Program-made: the position numbers and the translations under genes
The notes under the pieces: model-generated
Told to the model about the DNA's origin: nothing
Seen by the model: only the letters and a program-made list of their open reading frames with translations
The model's database searches: none
Origin: Paraburkholderia phenazinium
GTDB lineage: Bacteria; Pseudomonadota; Gammaproteobacteria; Burkholderiales; Burkholderiaceae
Assembly (NCBI RefSeq): GCF_900141745.1
Contig: NZ_FSRM01000002.1
Location: 2,170,001-2,234,000 of the forward strand
DNA: 64,000 bases
Reading direction: 5' to 3'
Part shown: positions 43,265 to 52,668 of the stretch, piece after piece
How positions within the stretch are numbered: the first letter of the stretch is position 1
Layout of the letters: each line of letters opens with the position of its first letter

Positions 43265-44212
43265 ATGCACACTGTCGGACTCGTCGTTTATCCCAACTTC
43301 CAGGCGCTAGGGCTTGCCGTTGCCAGCGTCTTCGAATACGCGAATCTCCTGCGCGGAGAGAGGGGGTATCAATTCCGCCTCGTATCTGAAGAGGGCGGCC
43401 CCGTGATGACGTCGCAGAGCTTTTCCGTCAATACGGATCGGCTTCGGGACTCGACATACGACACGCTCATTGTTGCCGGTGACAATGAGTGCCGTCTCCC
43501 GCCCGCCAGCCTGCTGGACTACATCCACAACGCGCCGAGCCAGAGCCGGCGCGTCGCAGCGATCTGCACCGGGACGTTTGTACTGGCCGCGGCCGGGTTG
43601 CTCGAAGGGAAGCACGCCACGACGCACTGGTTTCATGCTCAGGACTTCAAAAAGCAATACCCCGACGTGCTGCTCGATGAAGACCGGATCTTCGTGGTGG
43701 ACGGACAAATCTGGACGTCGGCGGGCATGAGCGCCGGAGTCGACCTTGCGCTCGCGATCGTCGAAAAAGATTTCGGGTTGAAGACGGCCCGCATGGTCGC
43801 GCGCAAGCTCGTGTTGCATCAGCGGCGCGGTGGCGGGCAGTCACAGTTCTCAGCGCTGCTGGAGCTGGATGCAAAGTCCGACCGCGTGCAGATGGCGCTT
43901 ACCTATGCAACGGAGAATCTTGGCCGCGACCTGTCGGTCGAGGCCCTGGCTGAAGTCGCGCGGCTGAGTCCACGTCAATTCAGCCGGGTGTTTCGTGATG
44001 AAACCGGCCAGTCGCCCGCCAAGGCCGTCGAGCGTCTGCGCGTGGAGGCGGCACGGCTGATGATGGAGACGACACGGCACCCGATTGAAATCATTGCCCG
44101 CGAGACTGGATTCGGCGACCGGGAACGCATGCGGCAGGCGTTTCTCCGCGCATTTGGCCAGCCGCCCCAAGCCATCCAGCGAACCTCGGCGGGAGCAGCG
44201 CTGGCGCTGTAA
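43265..44212 (+). CDS. GlxA-family AraC/DJ-1 transcriptional regulator
   Basis: About 315 residues from the ATG at 43,265. The N-terminal half is a DJ-1/PfpI-like domain with the nucleophile elbow AAICTGTFVLAAAGLL, and the C-terminal half a pair of AraC helix-turn-helices (LAEVARLSPRQFSRVFRDET and PIEIIARETGFGDRERMRQAF). Members sense small metabolites or redox change through the first domain. It is divergent from an SDR gene and likely its regulator. Confidence 0.9.
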   Translation: MHTVGLVVYPNFQALGLAVASVFEYANLLRGERGYQFRLVSEEGGPVMTSQSFSVNTDRLRDSTYDTLIVAGDNECRLPPASLLDYIHNAPSQSRRVAAICTGTFVLAAAGLLEGKHATTHWFHAQDFKKQYPDVLLDEDRIFVVDGQIWTSAGMSAGVDLALAIVEKDFGLKTARMVARKLVLHQRRGGGQSQFSALLELDAKSDRVQMALTYATENLGRDLSVEALAEVARLSPRQFSRVFRDETGQSPAKAVERLRVEAARLMMETTRHPIEIIARETGFGDRERMRQAFLRAFGQPPQAIQRTSAGAALAL

Positions 44213-44335
44213 AGCCTGACAATGCTTCGAACGCGGATTGCAGTCCGCCAGCCCCGATCCGCAGGCAAAGCATTGAGGGAAATCCATCAAATTTCGTCGT
44301 GCCGACCGGCCGTCGATCAAGTACTGTTTGTTCCA

Positions 44336-44359
44336 ACCCAGCGGCGTTCACCGCTGGGT
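44336..44359. promoter_or_regulatory. Perfect 9-bp inverted repeat before the desaturase gene
   Basis: ACCCAGCGG, six bases, CCGCTGGGT, 46 bp upstream of the start codon at 44,406. It may be an operator for the LacI-type regulator encoded at the other end of the cluster, or an RNA hairpin in the leader. There is no T-run after it, so it is not a typical terminator. Confidence 0.45.
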
Positions 44360-44405
44360 CATAACCGCAGCGGCCCTCCGGCCAGCAGGCAGACAGGAGA
44401 CAAGC

Positions 44406-45473
44406 ATGTCATCGACGCCCCCGCCCGGCACGTCCAAACCCGGCCTGACCGACGAGACGTTCGACGATCGCATCAGCGAGCAGTGGTATCAGCCGCGCAT
44501 TCCGCGCGCCGTCCTCAAAGATCTGATGAAACGCAGCGACGCAGCAGGTCTACGTAATTTTGGACTGTGGCTCGTGCTGCTGATTGTCTCGGGGGTGGTC
44601 GCCGGCTTGACCTGGGGCACCTGGTGGGCGGTGCCGGCGTTCTTCGTGTACGGCACGATCTATTCATCGAGCGACGCCCGCTGGCATGAACTCGCGCACG
44701 GCACGCCGTTCAAGACGCGCTGGCTCAATGATGCGTTCTATCACCTGTCGTCGTTCATGACGATCCGCGAAGCCTACTGGTGGCGCTGGAGTCATGCACG
44801 GCACCACACGCATACGTATTTCGTCGAGCGCGACCCGGAAATTCAGGTGACGCGTCCGACCAAGGTGCTGCCGATAGTGCTCGACTTCCTGGCGTTGATC
44901 GGCGGCGTCGCTGAAATTCGCAAGACCGTTCGCCATGCGTTTGGGCGCGTCGACGCCGTCACTGAAGCGTTTCTGCCTGCCAGCGAAAAACCCAAGATGA
45001 TCTGGTCGTCACGGATCTATCTTGCGGTGATCGTGGCGACGATCGTGCTAGCAATTGCATTGCGCAGCTTCCTGCCGCTGATGTTCATCTGGACCCCGCG
45101 TTTCTACGGCGGCTGGCTGCATCAACTGCTCGCCCTCACGCAGCACGCCGGGCTTGGCGTCAACGTCAAGGATCATCGGCTCAACACCCGCACGGTGTAT
45201 ATCAATCCGGTGTTCCGCTTCCTGTATCTGAACATGAACTATCACCTCGAGCACCATCTGTTGCCGATGGTGCCTTTTCATGCACTGCCGCGCCTGCACG
45301 ACGTGATCAAGGAGCAGTTGCCACCGGCCTATCCGAGCCTCTATGCGACTTATCGCGAGATGGTGCCGGCATTGTGGAAGCAACGGCGCGATCCGGCCCA
45401 TGTCATCAAGCGCACGTTGCCCGATCAGGGTTCCGGCGCACAGTCGAATTTCACTGCTCAACCGAGTGCATAA
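44406..45473 (+). CDS. Membrane fatty-acid-desaturase-like di-iron enzyme
   Basis: About 355 residues from the ATG at 44,406, chosen because AGGAGA lies 6 bp upstream. The three histidine boxes of the membrane desaturase/hydroxylase superfamily are present: HELAHG, HARHHTH and, near the C-terminus, LEHHLLP, with an extra QHAGLG. Helices flank the boxes. With the Rieske ferredoxin and ferredoxin reductase next door this forms an electron-fed oxygenase. The substrate might be a hydrophobic or quaternary amine-like compound; the sequence does not tell. Confidence 0.86.
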   Translation: MSSTPPPGTSKPGLTDETFDDRISEQWYQPRIPRAVLKDLMKRSDAAGLRNFGLWLVLLIVSGVVAGLTWGTWWAVPAFFVYGTIYSSSDARWHELAHGTPFKTRWLNDAFYHLSSFMTIREAYWWRWSHARHHTHTYFVERDPEIQVTRPTKVLPIVLDFLALIGGVAEIRKTVRHAFGRVDAVTEAFLPASEKPKMIWSSRIYLAVIVATIVLAIALRSFLPLMFIWTPRFYGGWLHQLLALTQHAGLGVNVKDHRLNTRTVYINPVFRFLYLNMNYHLEHHLLPMVPFHALPRLHDVIKEQLPPAYPSLYATYREMVPALWKQRRDPAHVIKRTLPDQGSGAQSNFTAQPSA

Positions 45474-45534
45474 AACCCGTTCAGATTTCGGTAGCAGTCC
45501 GTATTCAATCTAGTTCTGGCATCCCGGAGGCATC

Positions 45535-45900
45535 GTGGCAGTCGATACCGGCAACACGAAGTGGGTCGTTGCGTGCGCAACCGACGACATCGATGAAGAG
45601 GACGTGCTGCGCTTCGATCACGAAGGCGCGAGCTACGCGGTATATCGGCTGGCGAAGGGCTTTCATGCATCGGACGGCTGGTGCACGCACGAGCAGGCTC
45701 ATCTGGCCGACGGCTTCGTCGTAAATGGCGAGATCGAATGTCCGTTGCATCAGGGACGTTTCGACATCGTCAGCGGTAAGCCCCTGAGCCCGCCGGTCTG
45801 CGTGAAGCTGCAGACTTATCCGGTCCGCGTCGATGGGCATAACGTGCTGATTGGCCTGCCTGCCACAGCCGCCACAGATGTCGCAAAGGACGCCACATGA
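45535..45900 (+). CDS. Rieske-type [2Fe-2S] ferredoxin
   Basis: A 121-residue protein from GTG with CCGGAGG about 6 bp upstream. Rieske cluster ligands CTHEQAH (C-x-H) and CPLHQGRF (C-x-x-H) at about residues 50 and 68. It is a soluble electron carrier for an oxygenase, like the BphF group. Its end overlaps the reductase start by 4 bp (ATGA). Confidence 0.92.
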   Translation: MAVDTGNTKWVVACATDDIDEEDVLRFDHEGASYAVYRLAKGFHASDGWCTHEQAHLADGFVVNGEIECPLHQGRFDIVSGKPLSPPVCVKLQTYPVRVDGHNVLIGLPATAATDVAKDAT

Positions 45901-47147
45901 AAACCGCTGAGCGTGGCGCGATGGTTATCGTCGGCGCGGGCCAGTGCGGCGCGCGTACCGCGCAGGCGCTGCGCGCTAACGGCTGGGAAGGCGACATCAC
46001 GCTGCTCGGCAACGAGGGGCTCGCGCCCTACGACCGCCCGCCTTTGTCGAAGGGCGTGTTGCTGGGACAAAAGACGGTGGCGCAGTGCGCGCTTTACGAC
46101 GATGCGTTCTATCGCGACAACCGAATCGATTTGCGGGTCGACGCGCAGGTCACCGCCATCGACCGTGTAGAACGGCGTGTCGTGCTGGGCGAGGGCCGCT
46201 CGGTGTCGTACCGGCGGCTGCTGATCGCCACCGGTGCACAGCCGCGCCGCTTGCCGGTGCCGGGGGCGGCGCTCGCCGGCGTGCATGTGCTGAGATCCGT
46301 GCCCGATGCGTTGTCGATCGTCGGCGAACTTGCGCCAGGGCAGAGGATTGCCGTGGTCGGCGCAGGTTTCATCGGTCTGGAGGTCGCGGCGACAGCCATT
46401 GCGCGAGGCTGTGAAGTGGTGGTGATCGAAGCGGCCTCGCGTGCGTTGATGCGGGCCGTGCCGGAAGTCGTCGCTGGCTTTCTGGTTGAAAGGCATCGGC
46501 AGATGGGCGTCGAGGTGCGCTTCGCGGTTCAAGTAGATCAGGTTCTGGGTAGCACGCGCGTGTCGGGACTCAAACTGTCCGACGGCACTACGGTGGAATG
46601 CGATGCGGTCGTCGTCGGGATTGGTGTAACGCCCCGCACCGCCTTGGCAGAGGCGGCGGGCATCGATGTCGCGGATGGCATCGCTGTCGACGACACATTG
46701 CGGACCAACGATCCTTATATTTTCGCGGCCGGCGACGTATGTTCGTTCCCACACCGGTTGTTTCGCCGACGCATCCGGCTGGAATGCTGGAAGAACGCCG
46801 AAGACCATGCGCGAGTCGTGGCGCGCAACATGCTCGAATACGGTGAGACTTATTCGGCCGTGCCGTGGTTCTGGTCGGATCAGTACGACATGACAATCCA
46901 GATTGCCGGTATGCCTGCATTCGGTACGACCAGCGTGGTGCGCGAAACCGGTTCGGCATCCAAAGTATTTTTCGCTCTTGATGGAGATGGCATCCTGGTG
47001 GGCGCGAGCGGCGTTGGCAAGGTAAGTGAGATTTCCCGCGAAGTGCGCGTTGCACAGGAGTTGATCGCACGCCGTGCACGCGTCGAACCCGCCGTGCTCG
47101 CCGATCATTCGACGAAACTGAAGTCGCTGCTGACGGTGGAGGCGTGA
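45897..47147 (+). CDS. NAD(P)H-dependent ferredoxin reductase
   Basis: A 416-residue flavoprotein of the BphA4/rubredoxin reductase family. FAD motif IVGAGQCGARTAQALRANG, NAD(P) motif AVVGAGFIGLEVAATAIARG, and the ATG motif LLIATGAQPR; the C-terminal domain has AGDVCSFPH and ECWKNAEDHA. It passes electrons from NAD(P)H to the Rieske ferredoxin. It overlaps the following gene by 4 bp. Confidence 0.92.
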   Translation: MKTAERGAMVIVGAGQCGARTAQALRANGWEGDITLLGNEGLAPYDRPPLSKGVLLGQKTVAQCALYDDAFYRDNRIDLRVDAQVTAIDRVERRVVLGEGRSVSYRRLLIATGAQPRRLPVPGAALAGVHVLRSVPDALSIVGELAPGQRIAVVGAGFIGLEVAATAIARGCEVVVIEAASRALMRAVPEVVAGFLVERHRQMGVEVRFAVQVDQVLGSTRVSGLKLSDGTTVECDAVVVGIGVTPRTALAEAAGIDVADGIAVDDTLRTNDPYIFAAGDVCSFPHRLFRRRIRLECWKNAEDHARVVARNMLEYGETYSAVPWFWSDQYDMTIQIAGMPAFGTTSVVRETGSASKVFFALDGDGILVGASGVGKVSEISREVRVAQELIARRARVEPAVLADHSTKLKSLLTVEA

Positions 47148-48067
47148 TGACACAACGCTTGCTGGTATTCCAGTCGATGTGGGCGATGGAACGGCGTCAT
47201 ACCGACGGCTTTGAACGCTCGCTCGAAGCAAATCTGCAGATGATCGCCGAGGCGGGATTCGACGGCATCAGCGCGGACTATACACACCGCGAGGATGTGC
47301 AGCGACTGGCCGCGTTGCGCAAGACGCACGGTCTCGACGCCGAAGGCCAGTGTTTTCCGCGCACCGTCGACGATCTGCAACCCGTGCTCGAAAACGCCGC
47401 TGAATTCGGTGTGCATCACATCGACCTGCAGCCGGATGTCCGTCCGCGCAGTCTCGGGGAAGCGCTGACGCTGCTCGACGGCTGGACGCGTCTTGCGGAA
47501 CAGGTGGACTTTCCGGTGTACATCGAGACGCACCGCGATCGGATGACAACAGACCTGTTTTTCACACTGGATCTGCTCGACGCGCGACCGCACCTGAAAC
47601 TGCTTGGCGACATTTCGCACTACCTCGTCGGACGCGAGTTCGCATGGCCGGTCTCCGACGAAAACCATGCGCTGATGCATCGCATTCTCGATAGTTCGTG
47701 GGCCTTTCACGGCCGCGTGGCGAGCCGCGAGCAGGTGCAGATCGAGCTGTCGTTCGGGCCGCACCGGATGTGGGTGGACCTGTTTCTCGACTGGTGGCGT
47801 TATGGCTTCGAATCATGGTGCGAGCGTGCCGGCGCCGACGACACCTTGTCGTTCACCTGTGAGCTCGGGCCAAAGCCCTATGCAATCATCGGCCGCGACG
47901 GCAACGATACGACTGACCGTTGGCAAGAATCATTGATGCTACGCGACTGGATCCGTGACGTTTGGCACGACGTGCAGCAGCAACGTGCTCACGGTATGCG
48001 CGCACACGAAAATGGAGCGGCACGAACCGCCCTCAATCTTCAGGCGGCAGATTCTCGCGCAAGATGA
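47144..48067 (+). CDS. TIM-barrel protein, sugar phosphate isomerase/epimerase family
   Basis: A 307-residue AP-endonuclease-2-type TIM barrel. Metal-site features include VYIETHRDRMT (Glu at the end of a strand), LKLLGDISHYLVG (Asp, His) and the late CELGPKPYAI (Glu). Such proteins isomerise, epimerise or hydrolyse sugar-like or small oxygenated compounds. Co-transcribed with the oxygenase genes by a 4-bp overlap. Its 3' end overlaps the convergent LacI gene by 35 bp. Confidence 0.84.
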   Translation: MMTQRLLVFQSMWAMERRHTDGFERSLEANLQMIAEAGFDGISADYTHREDVQRLAALRKTHGLDAEGQCFPRTVDDLQPVLENAAEFGVHHIDLQPDVRPRSLGEALTLLDGWTRLAEQVDFPVYIETHRDRMTTDLFFTLDLLDARPHLKLLGDISHYLVGREFAWPVSDENHALMHRILDSSWAFHGRVASREQVQIELSFGPHRMWVDLFLDWWRYGFESWCERAGADDTLSFTCELGPKPYAIIGRDGNDTTDRWQESLMLRDWIRDVWHDVQQQRAHGMRAHENGAARTALNLQAADSRAR

Positions 48068-49070
48068 CCGTGACCGGAATCTGCTGAAGCGGTGCAACCC
48101 CGGGCTCACGATGATAGTGGCGAAGAATAAGTTGGACCGCACGCGTGGCCTCGGCAACCGGATTCTGGTCGATCACCGCATCGAGCGTACCTTCCATTAA
48201 AAGACGGCGCGAAGCCTGATTGAGTTCGTGACCGATCAGGACCGTGGAGCGCGCGCGGTTGAGCGCATGCAGCGCGGCACTGATGCCCTCGTCACCGGCC
48301 GAAATGTTGTAGATGCCGTGCAGATCCGGATAGCGGGCGAACGTATCGCGTGTCAGGCGTTCGGTGCGCTCCGGCCGCTCGAAGCTTTCGACTGTTTCAA
48401 CGATATCGCAGCGCGGAAACCAGCGCCGCAGTACTGAACGAAAGCCGTTTTCGCGCTCTTCGTGCGCCAGAAAGTCATGCATGCCTGTGATGACGAGAAC
48501 CTGGCCGCCGGCATCGCCGAGAAATCGCCCCATCAGTTCGCCGGCGACCCGGCCCGCGCCGCGATTGTCGATGCCGACGTAAGCGAGGCGCCCGGTGCCG
48601 GGCAGGTCGCTGGCGAGCGTCACGACAGGAATGACCGGGCTCAGCTTGCGAACCGCCGCGCTAATGTCCGGATGCTCGTAGGCGACCATCACCAGGGCGT
48701 CTGCTTTTTGCGTCGCGCGGTGGATGGTGTCGACGATGCAGGCGGGGTCGAGACTATCGAAGTAGGTGACCGCGCAGATCGCGCGCTGCGCCTCGAAGGA
48801 TTGCTGCGCGAGTTCGAAGCCGCGCTTCAGGCTGACGAAATAGGGCGCCGCGGGTTGCTGCATGAGGATGGCGATGCGCAGCCAGCGCGCCGGCACCGCG
48901 CCGAGCGCTCGGTCGAGTTTCAGCTTGCGCGCCCATTCCAGCACCCGCGCTTCCTTGTCGCGCGCCACGCCGCCGCGGCCGTTGAGGACGCGATCCACGG
49001 TGGCCTCGCTGACGCCGGCTGCCTTGGCGACATCCGCCATGCTGGTTTTGCGGTGCGGATTCGAGGGCAT
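48033..49070 (-). CDS. LacI-family transcriptional regulator
   Basis: About 345 residues from the ATG at 49,070. HTH: TSMADVAKAAGVSEATVDRVLNGRGGVA, followed by the hinge region and a periplasmic-binding-protein-like domain (RIAILMQQPAAPYFVSLKRG, LAYVGIDNRGAGRVAGELMG). VDRVLN instead of VSRVLN marks the subgroup often tied to inositol or sugar genes. It is convergent with the oxygenase cluster and is its likely regulator, with the inducer probably a substrate or product of it. Confidence 0.88.
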   Translation of the reverse strand: MPSNPHRKTSMADVAKAAGVSEATVDRVLNGRGGVARDKEARVLEWARKLKLDRALGAVPARWLRIAILMQQPAAPYFVSLKRGFELAQQSFEAQRAICAVTYFDSLDPACIVDTIHRATQKADALVMVAYEHPDISAAVRKLSPVIPVVTLASDLPGTGRLAYVGIDNRGAGRVAGELMGRFLGDAGGQVLVITGMHDFLAHEERENGFRSVLRRWFPRCDIVETVESFERPERTERLTRDTFARYPDLHGIYNISAGDEGISAALHALNRARSTVLIGHELNQASRRLLMEGTLDAVIDQNPVAEATRAVQLILRHYHREPGVAPLQQIPVTVILRENLPPED

Positions 49071-49262
49071 CGATACGGAGGACTCGCGCAGTTGGGGTCG
49101 GCGATGGGTTGCGTCGATGCATGATCGCATCAAGACCGGCGCGATATCAAGTGACCGATTCGCCACCGCCCGACGCGAGCATGTAGTTCATCACGCTCAT
49201 GGCGAGTAAGATGCCTTTTGTCGGGCGTCGACCTGAAGGACGCATTCAACAAAGGAGGCGGC

Positions 49263-50516
49263 ATGGGTGTGGGCGACAAGGAAAAGCAGGGGATGTCGTG
49301 TGAACGGCTGGAACGGATCGAGCGTTTCGTCGACGACAACTATATTGCCACCGGCAAGTTGGCAGGTGCCCTTGTCCAGGTGTGGCGGGGTGGCGGACTT
49401 GCGTTGAACTCGGTGCTTGGCCTCGCCGACCGCGAGCGGCAGGTGCCGATGGCTGAGGATTCGATCTTCCGTATCTACTCGATGACCAAGCCCATCACGT
49501 CGGTGGCGGTCATGATGCTGGTCGAGGAGTGCAAGATTGCTCTGGACGATCCTGTCAGCAAGTACATCCCGTCATGGGATAAGCTGGGCGTTCACGCGGG
49601 GGGCTTCATGGAAAGCTTCCAGACGCGTCCGACGGGCCGCCCGATGCTCGTGGTCGATCTGCTGCGCCATACCTCCGGTTTGACGTATGGCTTTCAACAG
49701 AATACCAATGTCGACGCGGCCTATCGCAAGCTGAAGCTCGGCGAGCTCGCGACTGCGGGCACGCTGGAGGAGATGATCGAGAAGCTGGCCACGTTGCCGC
49801 TCGAATTTTCGCCGGGCGAAGCGTGGAACTATTCCGTTGCCACGGACGTACTCGGTTATATCGTGGGCAAGGTCAGCGGAACGCCGTTCGAGGTCTTTCT
49901 GAAAGAACGGATCTTCGATCCGTTGGGTATGGTCGACACGGCCTTCTACGTGCCGGAAGAAAAGGTGTCCCGTTTCTGCGCGTGCTATGCCATCGGCGCA
50001 CTCGGCTCGAAGATCGCCTCCGCGCAAGCGCCGACGCTGCAGGACGATCCTCACGTCAGCCCGTATCTCAAGCCGCCCACTTTTGTTTCCGGCGGCGGTG
50101 GCCTCGTATCCACGGCGACCGACTACATGCGCTTTGCGCGCATGCTGCTCCAGGGTGGCGAGCTGGATGGCGTGCGTCTGCTCGGCCCCAGGACGCTGGC
50201 ACTGATGACGAGCAATCATCTGCCGGGTGGTGTTGATCTGCCTCGCCTGTCGCGCTCGATGTTCAGCGAGGCCATCTACGAAGGGATCGGTTTTGGACTC
50301 GGCTTTGCCACTACTATTACGCCCGCGGCCACTCTGATTCCGGGCAGCGCGGGTGACTTCTTCTGGGGCGGTGCGGCCAGTACGTTCTTCTGGGTCGATC
50401 CGCGCGAGGACCTGATTGTGCTGTTCCTCACTCAACTCCTGCCGTCGTCCGCGCACCCGGTGCGTCGTCAGTTGCGGACGATGGTTTATAGCGCGATTAC
50501 GGACTCTGGATCCTGA
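49263..50516 (+). CDS. EstB-like serine hydrolase
   Basis: About 417 residues from the ATG at 49,263, chosen because AAAGGAGG lies 5 bp upstream. Beta-lactamase-fold esterase with SMTK (Ser73, Lys76), the YSV/Y-x-x motif in [12 protein letters not shown] and WGG near the C-terminus ([12 protein letters not shown]). The WGGAAST form is typical of class VIII esterases such as EstB and LovD. No signal peptide. Acts on short-chain esters or transfers acyl groups; natural substrate unknown. Confidence 0.88.
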   Translation: MGVGDKEKQGMSCERLERIERFVDDNYIATGKLAGALVQVWRGGGLALNSVLGLADRERQVPMAEDSIFRIYSMTKPITSVAVMMLVEECKIALDDPVSKYIPSWDKLGVHAGGFMESFQTRPTGRPMLVVDLLRHTSGLTYGFQQNTNVDAAYRKLKLGELATAGTLEEMIEKLATLPLEFSPGEAWNYSVATDVLGYIVGKVSGTPFEVFLKERIFDPLGMVDTAFYVPEEKVSRFCACYAIGALGSKIASAQAPTLQDDPHVSPYLKPPTFVSGGGGLVSTATDYMRFARMLLQGGELDGVRLLGPRTLALMTSNHLPGGVDLPRLSRSMFSEAIYEGIGFGLGFATTITPAATLIPGSAGDFFWGGAASTFFWVDPREDLIVLFLTQLLPSSAHPVRRQLRTMVYSAITDSGS

Positions 50517-50536
50517 TGTCCGCACTTGGCGCTCAC

Positions 50537-51526
50537 TTAAGGCAACCCCACCCACGCGATTCTGTCCGACCTCATCTTCACGTAGTCTGGATCGGCGGCT
50601 AACGCTGGAGAGACTTGACTCCAGGTCAACTCCGACGGTCGTCCATAGTAAAGAATGGCGTCGAACTGCTCCTGCATGACAGGAGAGCGGATCGGATCAA
50701 TAGAAATTTCTTCCGCGACACCATTGTGCATCGTGATCGCGATGTGCGGATAATATGAGCGAAAGCTCATTGCTCCAAGCGGAGTGTCATGAATCGGCAC
50801 GAGACCTGGCACCTTCCAGGAAGTGACGTCGGGATGTAACGCTGCCAGATCGATGAGTACCGTGGACCAGACTGAATAGACTTTGACACCCTGACTTTCC
50901 AGCAACGAAACGATTGAATTCGCCGGCTTGTTGAATCGTTGCTCTGCTTTCGCTTGGTCTTTCATTTGCCAGTACGGGCTCTTACGCAAAAAGTGCATCG
51001 CGCCGTAGACGACCAAAGCGCGGCGCTGCCTGGCTAGCACTTCACGCTGGATAATTTCCACGGGACAACTATCCCGGTTAGCCATGACGGTGGTGGCTTT
51101 GTATTCCTCGGCATTGTTGATCTTCGACCAGTCTACCGGCGGGTCTCCCAGCAGGACGCGAATCTGCCGGTCCTTTGGCAACGAAGCATTCACAGCGCGT
51201 ACTTCGCGGAAAAACCCCTCAAAAACAGGGCGATCCCACACATCGTGAGGTTGCGTGGTGTTCTGCCAAGCCTGGCGCAGTTCTTTTTCCGGCACATCTT
51301 CACCCGCAACGAAGCGGTCCATCATCCTCTGGTAAAGGGAATTGCCGCATTCAACGACGATATCGCTCACGATGTCAGCAAACCGCGGGTCCCGTATCAG
51401 CGCGACTCTTAAGGCATAGGCTTGTTCGCAGCCGTGGCCGCCGTCGCAAAGTGCGACGACGTTATGCGTTTTGAAGGCTTCAAGAATGCCGTTGATCGGA
51501 TCGATGGGAATTGCAGCTGTTGTCAT
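50537..51526 (-). CDS. Hypothetical protein, possibly ChaN/Tiki-like
   Basis: A 329-residue protein without a signal peptide. Segments VVALCDGGHGCEQAYALRV near the N-terminus and ALVVYGAMHFLRKSPYW near residue 175 resemble the histidine/glutamate motifs of the Tiki/ChaN/erythromycin-esterase-like fold (xDxxH and GxxH). The match is weak; I would not claim activity. It is convergent with the EstB-like gene, ending 20 bp from it. Confidence 0.55.
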   Translation of the reverse strand: MTTAAIPIDPINGILEAFKTHNVVALCDGGHGCEQAYALRVALIRDPRFADIVSDIVVECGNSLYQRMMDRFVAGEDVPEKELRQAWQNTTQPHDVWDRPVFEGFFREVRAVNASLPKDRQIRVLLGDPPVDWSKINNAEEYKATTVMANRDSCPVEIIQREVLARQRRALVVYGAMHFLRKSPYWQMKDQAKAEQRFNKPANSIVSLLESQGVKVYSVWSTVLIDLAALHPDVTSWKVPGLVPIHDTPLGAMSFRSYYPHIAITMHNGVAEEISIDPIRSPVMQEQFDAILYYGRPSELTWSQVSPALAADPDYVKMRSDRIAWVGLP

Positions 51527-52024
51527 CGGGTGTGCTCCGTCTCAGTTAGCTGAAGGATTACTTTACGTCACTTCCGACGCAGAACGCAGCGCTTGTCGAA
51601 GAGGCCGCTGCAGCGGCCGGCTCGCTCGAGGCATAGGCACGTCAGCTGGAAAACGCGGTTTCCTCGTTCCGGCTTGTCGCGCAGACGTAAGCATCGTATA
51701 TGCGGGTTTCATATTGGGGACGGGGGCCATTTGGGGGTAATTCCAGAAATAGAAATTCACCCTTGCGGACAACGCGCTTAATCATTATCGATCACTTTCC
51801 TAAACTGAGAGTCTAGGCCTTTCGCAGGCATAGATTGTTGCCAGGAATGAAACGTGTCTCGTGCCAGCCCTGAGCGGCGATCTCCGGTGTGCTTCACGTA
51901 TGTCACTGCGAATGGTCGCGCGAGTTTGTTTGGATCGCCACGAGACAAGCGCACAACGACCGCCGTGGATAAAGCGAATGGATCGTTTGCGCTGACATTC
52001 CAGTCCAATCAAGGAGAACGGGTC
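51527..52024. other. Intergenic region containing a chemoreceptor remnant
   Basis: No complete gene. It has the chemoreceptor fragment listed separately and the AAGGAGA ribosome site of the small secreted protein at 52,025. Several open frames between 51,780 and 52,020 do not look like protein. Confidence 0.5.
51577..51663 (+). pseudogene. C-terminal fragment of a methyl-accepting chemotaxis protein
   Basis: The frame reads TQNAALVEEAAAAAGSLEA, stop, ARQLENAVS. In intact receptors this is (V)[32 protein letters not shown]. One residue is missing and a codon is now TAG. The rest of the receptor gene is absent, so this is an old remnant. Confidence 0.6.
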
Positions 52025-52315
52025 ATGAACAAGGCAACCAGCACATTAATCGCGGCGGTCGCCGCACTTACGCTGTCGGCCGGCGCCTATGCACAGAACA
52101 ACACGCTGGCGACCCCGAGCACCGTGTCGCCGGCCGCTGCAACGAGCGGATACGGCACCCCTGGTGCGACTAACTCGGACAGTGGTACGGGCTCCGGGTC
52201 TACGAGCTCAAGCATGCCGAATAGCGTCAGCAATAGCTCGACGTCTCTCGTCAATGCGCCCGGGAGTCACAATACGCTGGCGACTCCGAGCACTGTGTCG
52301 CCGGCTGGTCAGTAA
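52025..52315 (+). CDS. Small secreted Ser/Thr-rich protein with an internal repeat
   Basis: A 96-residue protein from the ATG at 52,025 with AAGGAGAA about 9 bp upstream. A signal peptide (LIAAVAALTLSAGAYA) is followed by a low-complexity Ser/Gly/Asn-rich region. The word NTLATPSTVSPA occurs at both ends of the mature part (about residues 26-37 and 84-95). Function unknown. A terminator follows 37 bp after the stop. Confidence 0.68.
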   Translation: MNKATSTLIAAVAALTLSAGAYAQNNTLATPSTVSPAAATSGYGTPGATNSDSGTGSGSTSSSMPNSVSNSSTSLVNAPGSHNTLATPSTVSPAGQ

Positions 52316-52351
52316 CGGTATCAAGCCTGGTCATTCACCAGCTATCCTAAG

Positions 52352-52391
52352 AAAGACCGCTGTCCTCACGGGCAGCGGTCTTTTGTCTTTT
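52352..52391 (+). terminator. Rho-independent terminator
   Basis: AAAGACCGCTG, ten-base loop, CAGCGGTCTTT, then TTGTCTTTTTT. A perfect 11-bp stem with a U-rich tail ends the transcript of the small secreted protein. Confidence 0.85.
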
Positions 52392-52449
52392 TTGGGCCTC
52401 TTTCTGGGAGAGGCGTGCGGCACACCGACTGGTTGCCTGTCCTTAGGAT

Positions 52450-52544
52450 GACCGCTTCGCACAGGCCCGCTATGATGCATTCCGCATTGACCTTTGCTCA
52501 GCCATCTGCAGACTTTGATCCTTCGTAGCAGATCGACGACAATC
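52450..52544 (+). repeat. Cassette tail with terminal box, copy 12
   Basis: Starts GACCGCTTCGCACAGGCCCG and ends with the box at 52,516-52,544 (TTGAT at 1-5, GACGACAAT at 21-29). The first five bases are changed but the register holds. It lies after the terminator and before the DUF1992 gene, showing the element extends beyond the GNAT-rich area. Confidence 0.5.
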
Positions 52545-52668
52545 TGTTAGCCTGCACTCAACCAACGCAGTCCAGATTCAAGGCAATTGATTCAAATCCA
52601 ACCAATCGCCCACACATTTTTTTCGGCCGCATTTAAAAACACCGCGATGATAAAGAAGGAAACACACC

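Noticed and set aside
45816..47231. 471-codon minus-strand frame opposite the ferredoxin reductase
   Set aside because: Arg/His-rich shadow of a well-supported flavoprotein gene.
49320..49345. TTCGTCGACAAC word near the EstB-like start
   Set aside because: It is coding (RFVDDNY) and the register of the left half does not match.
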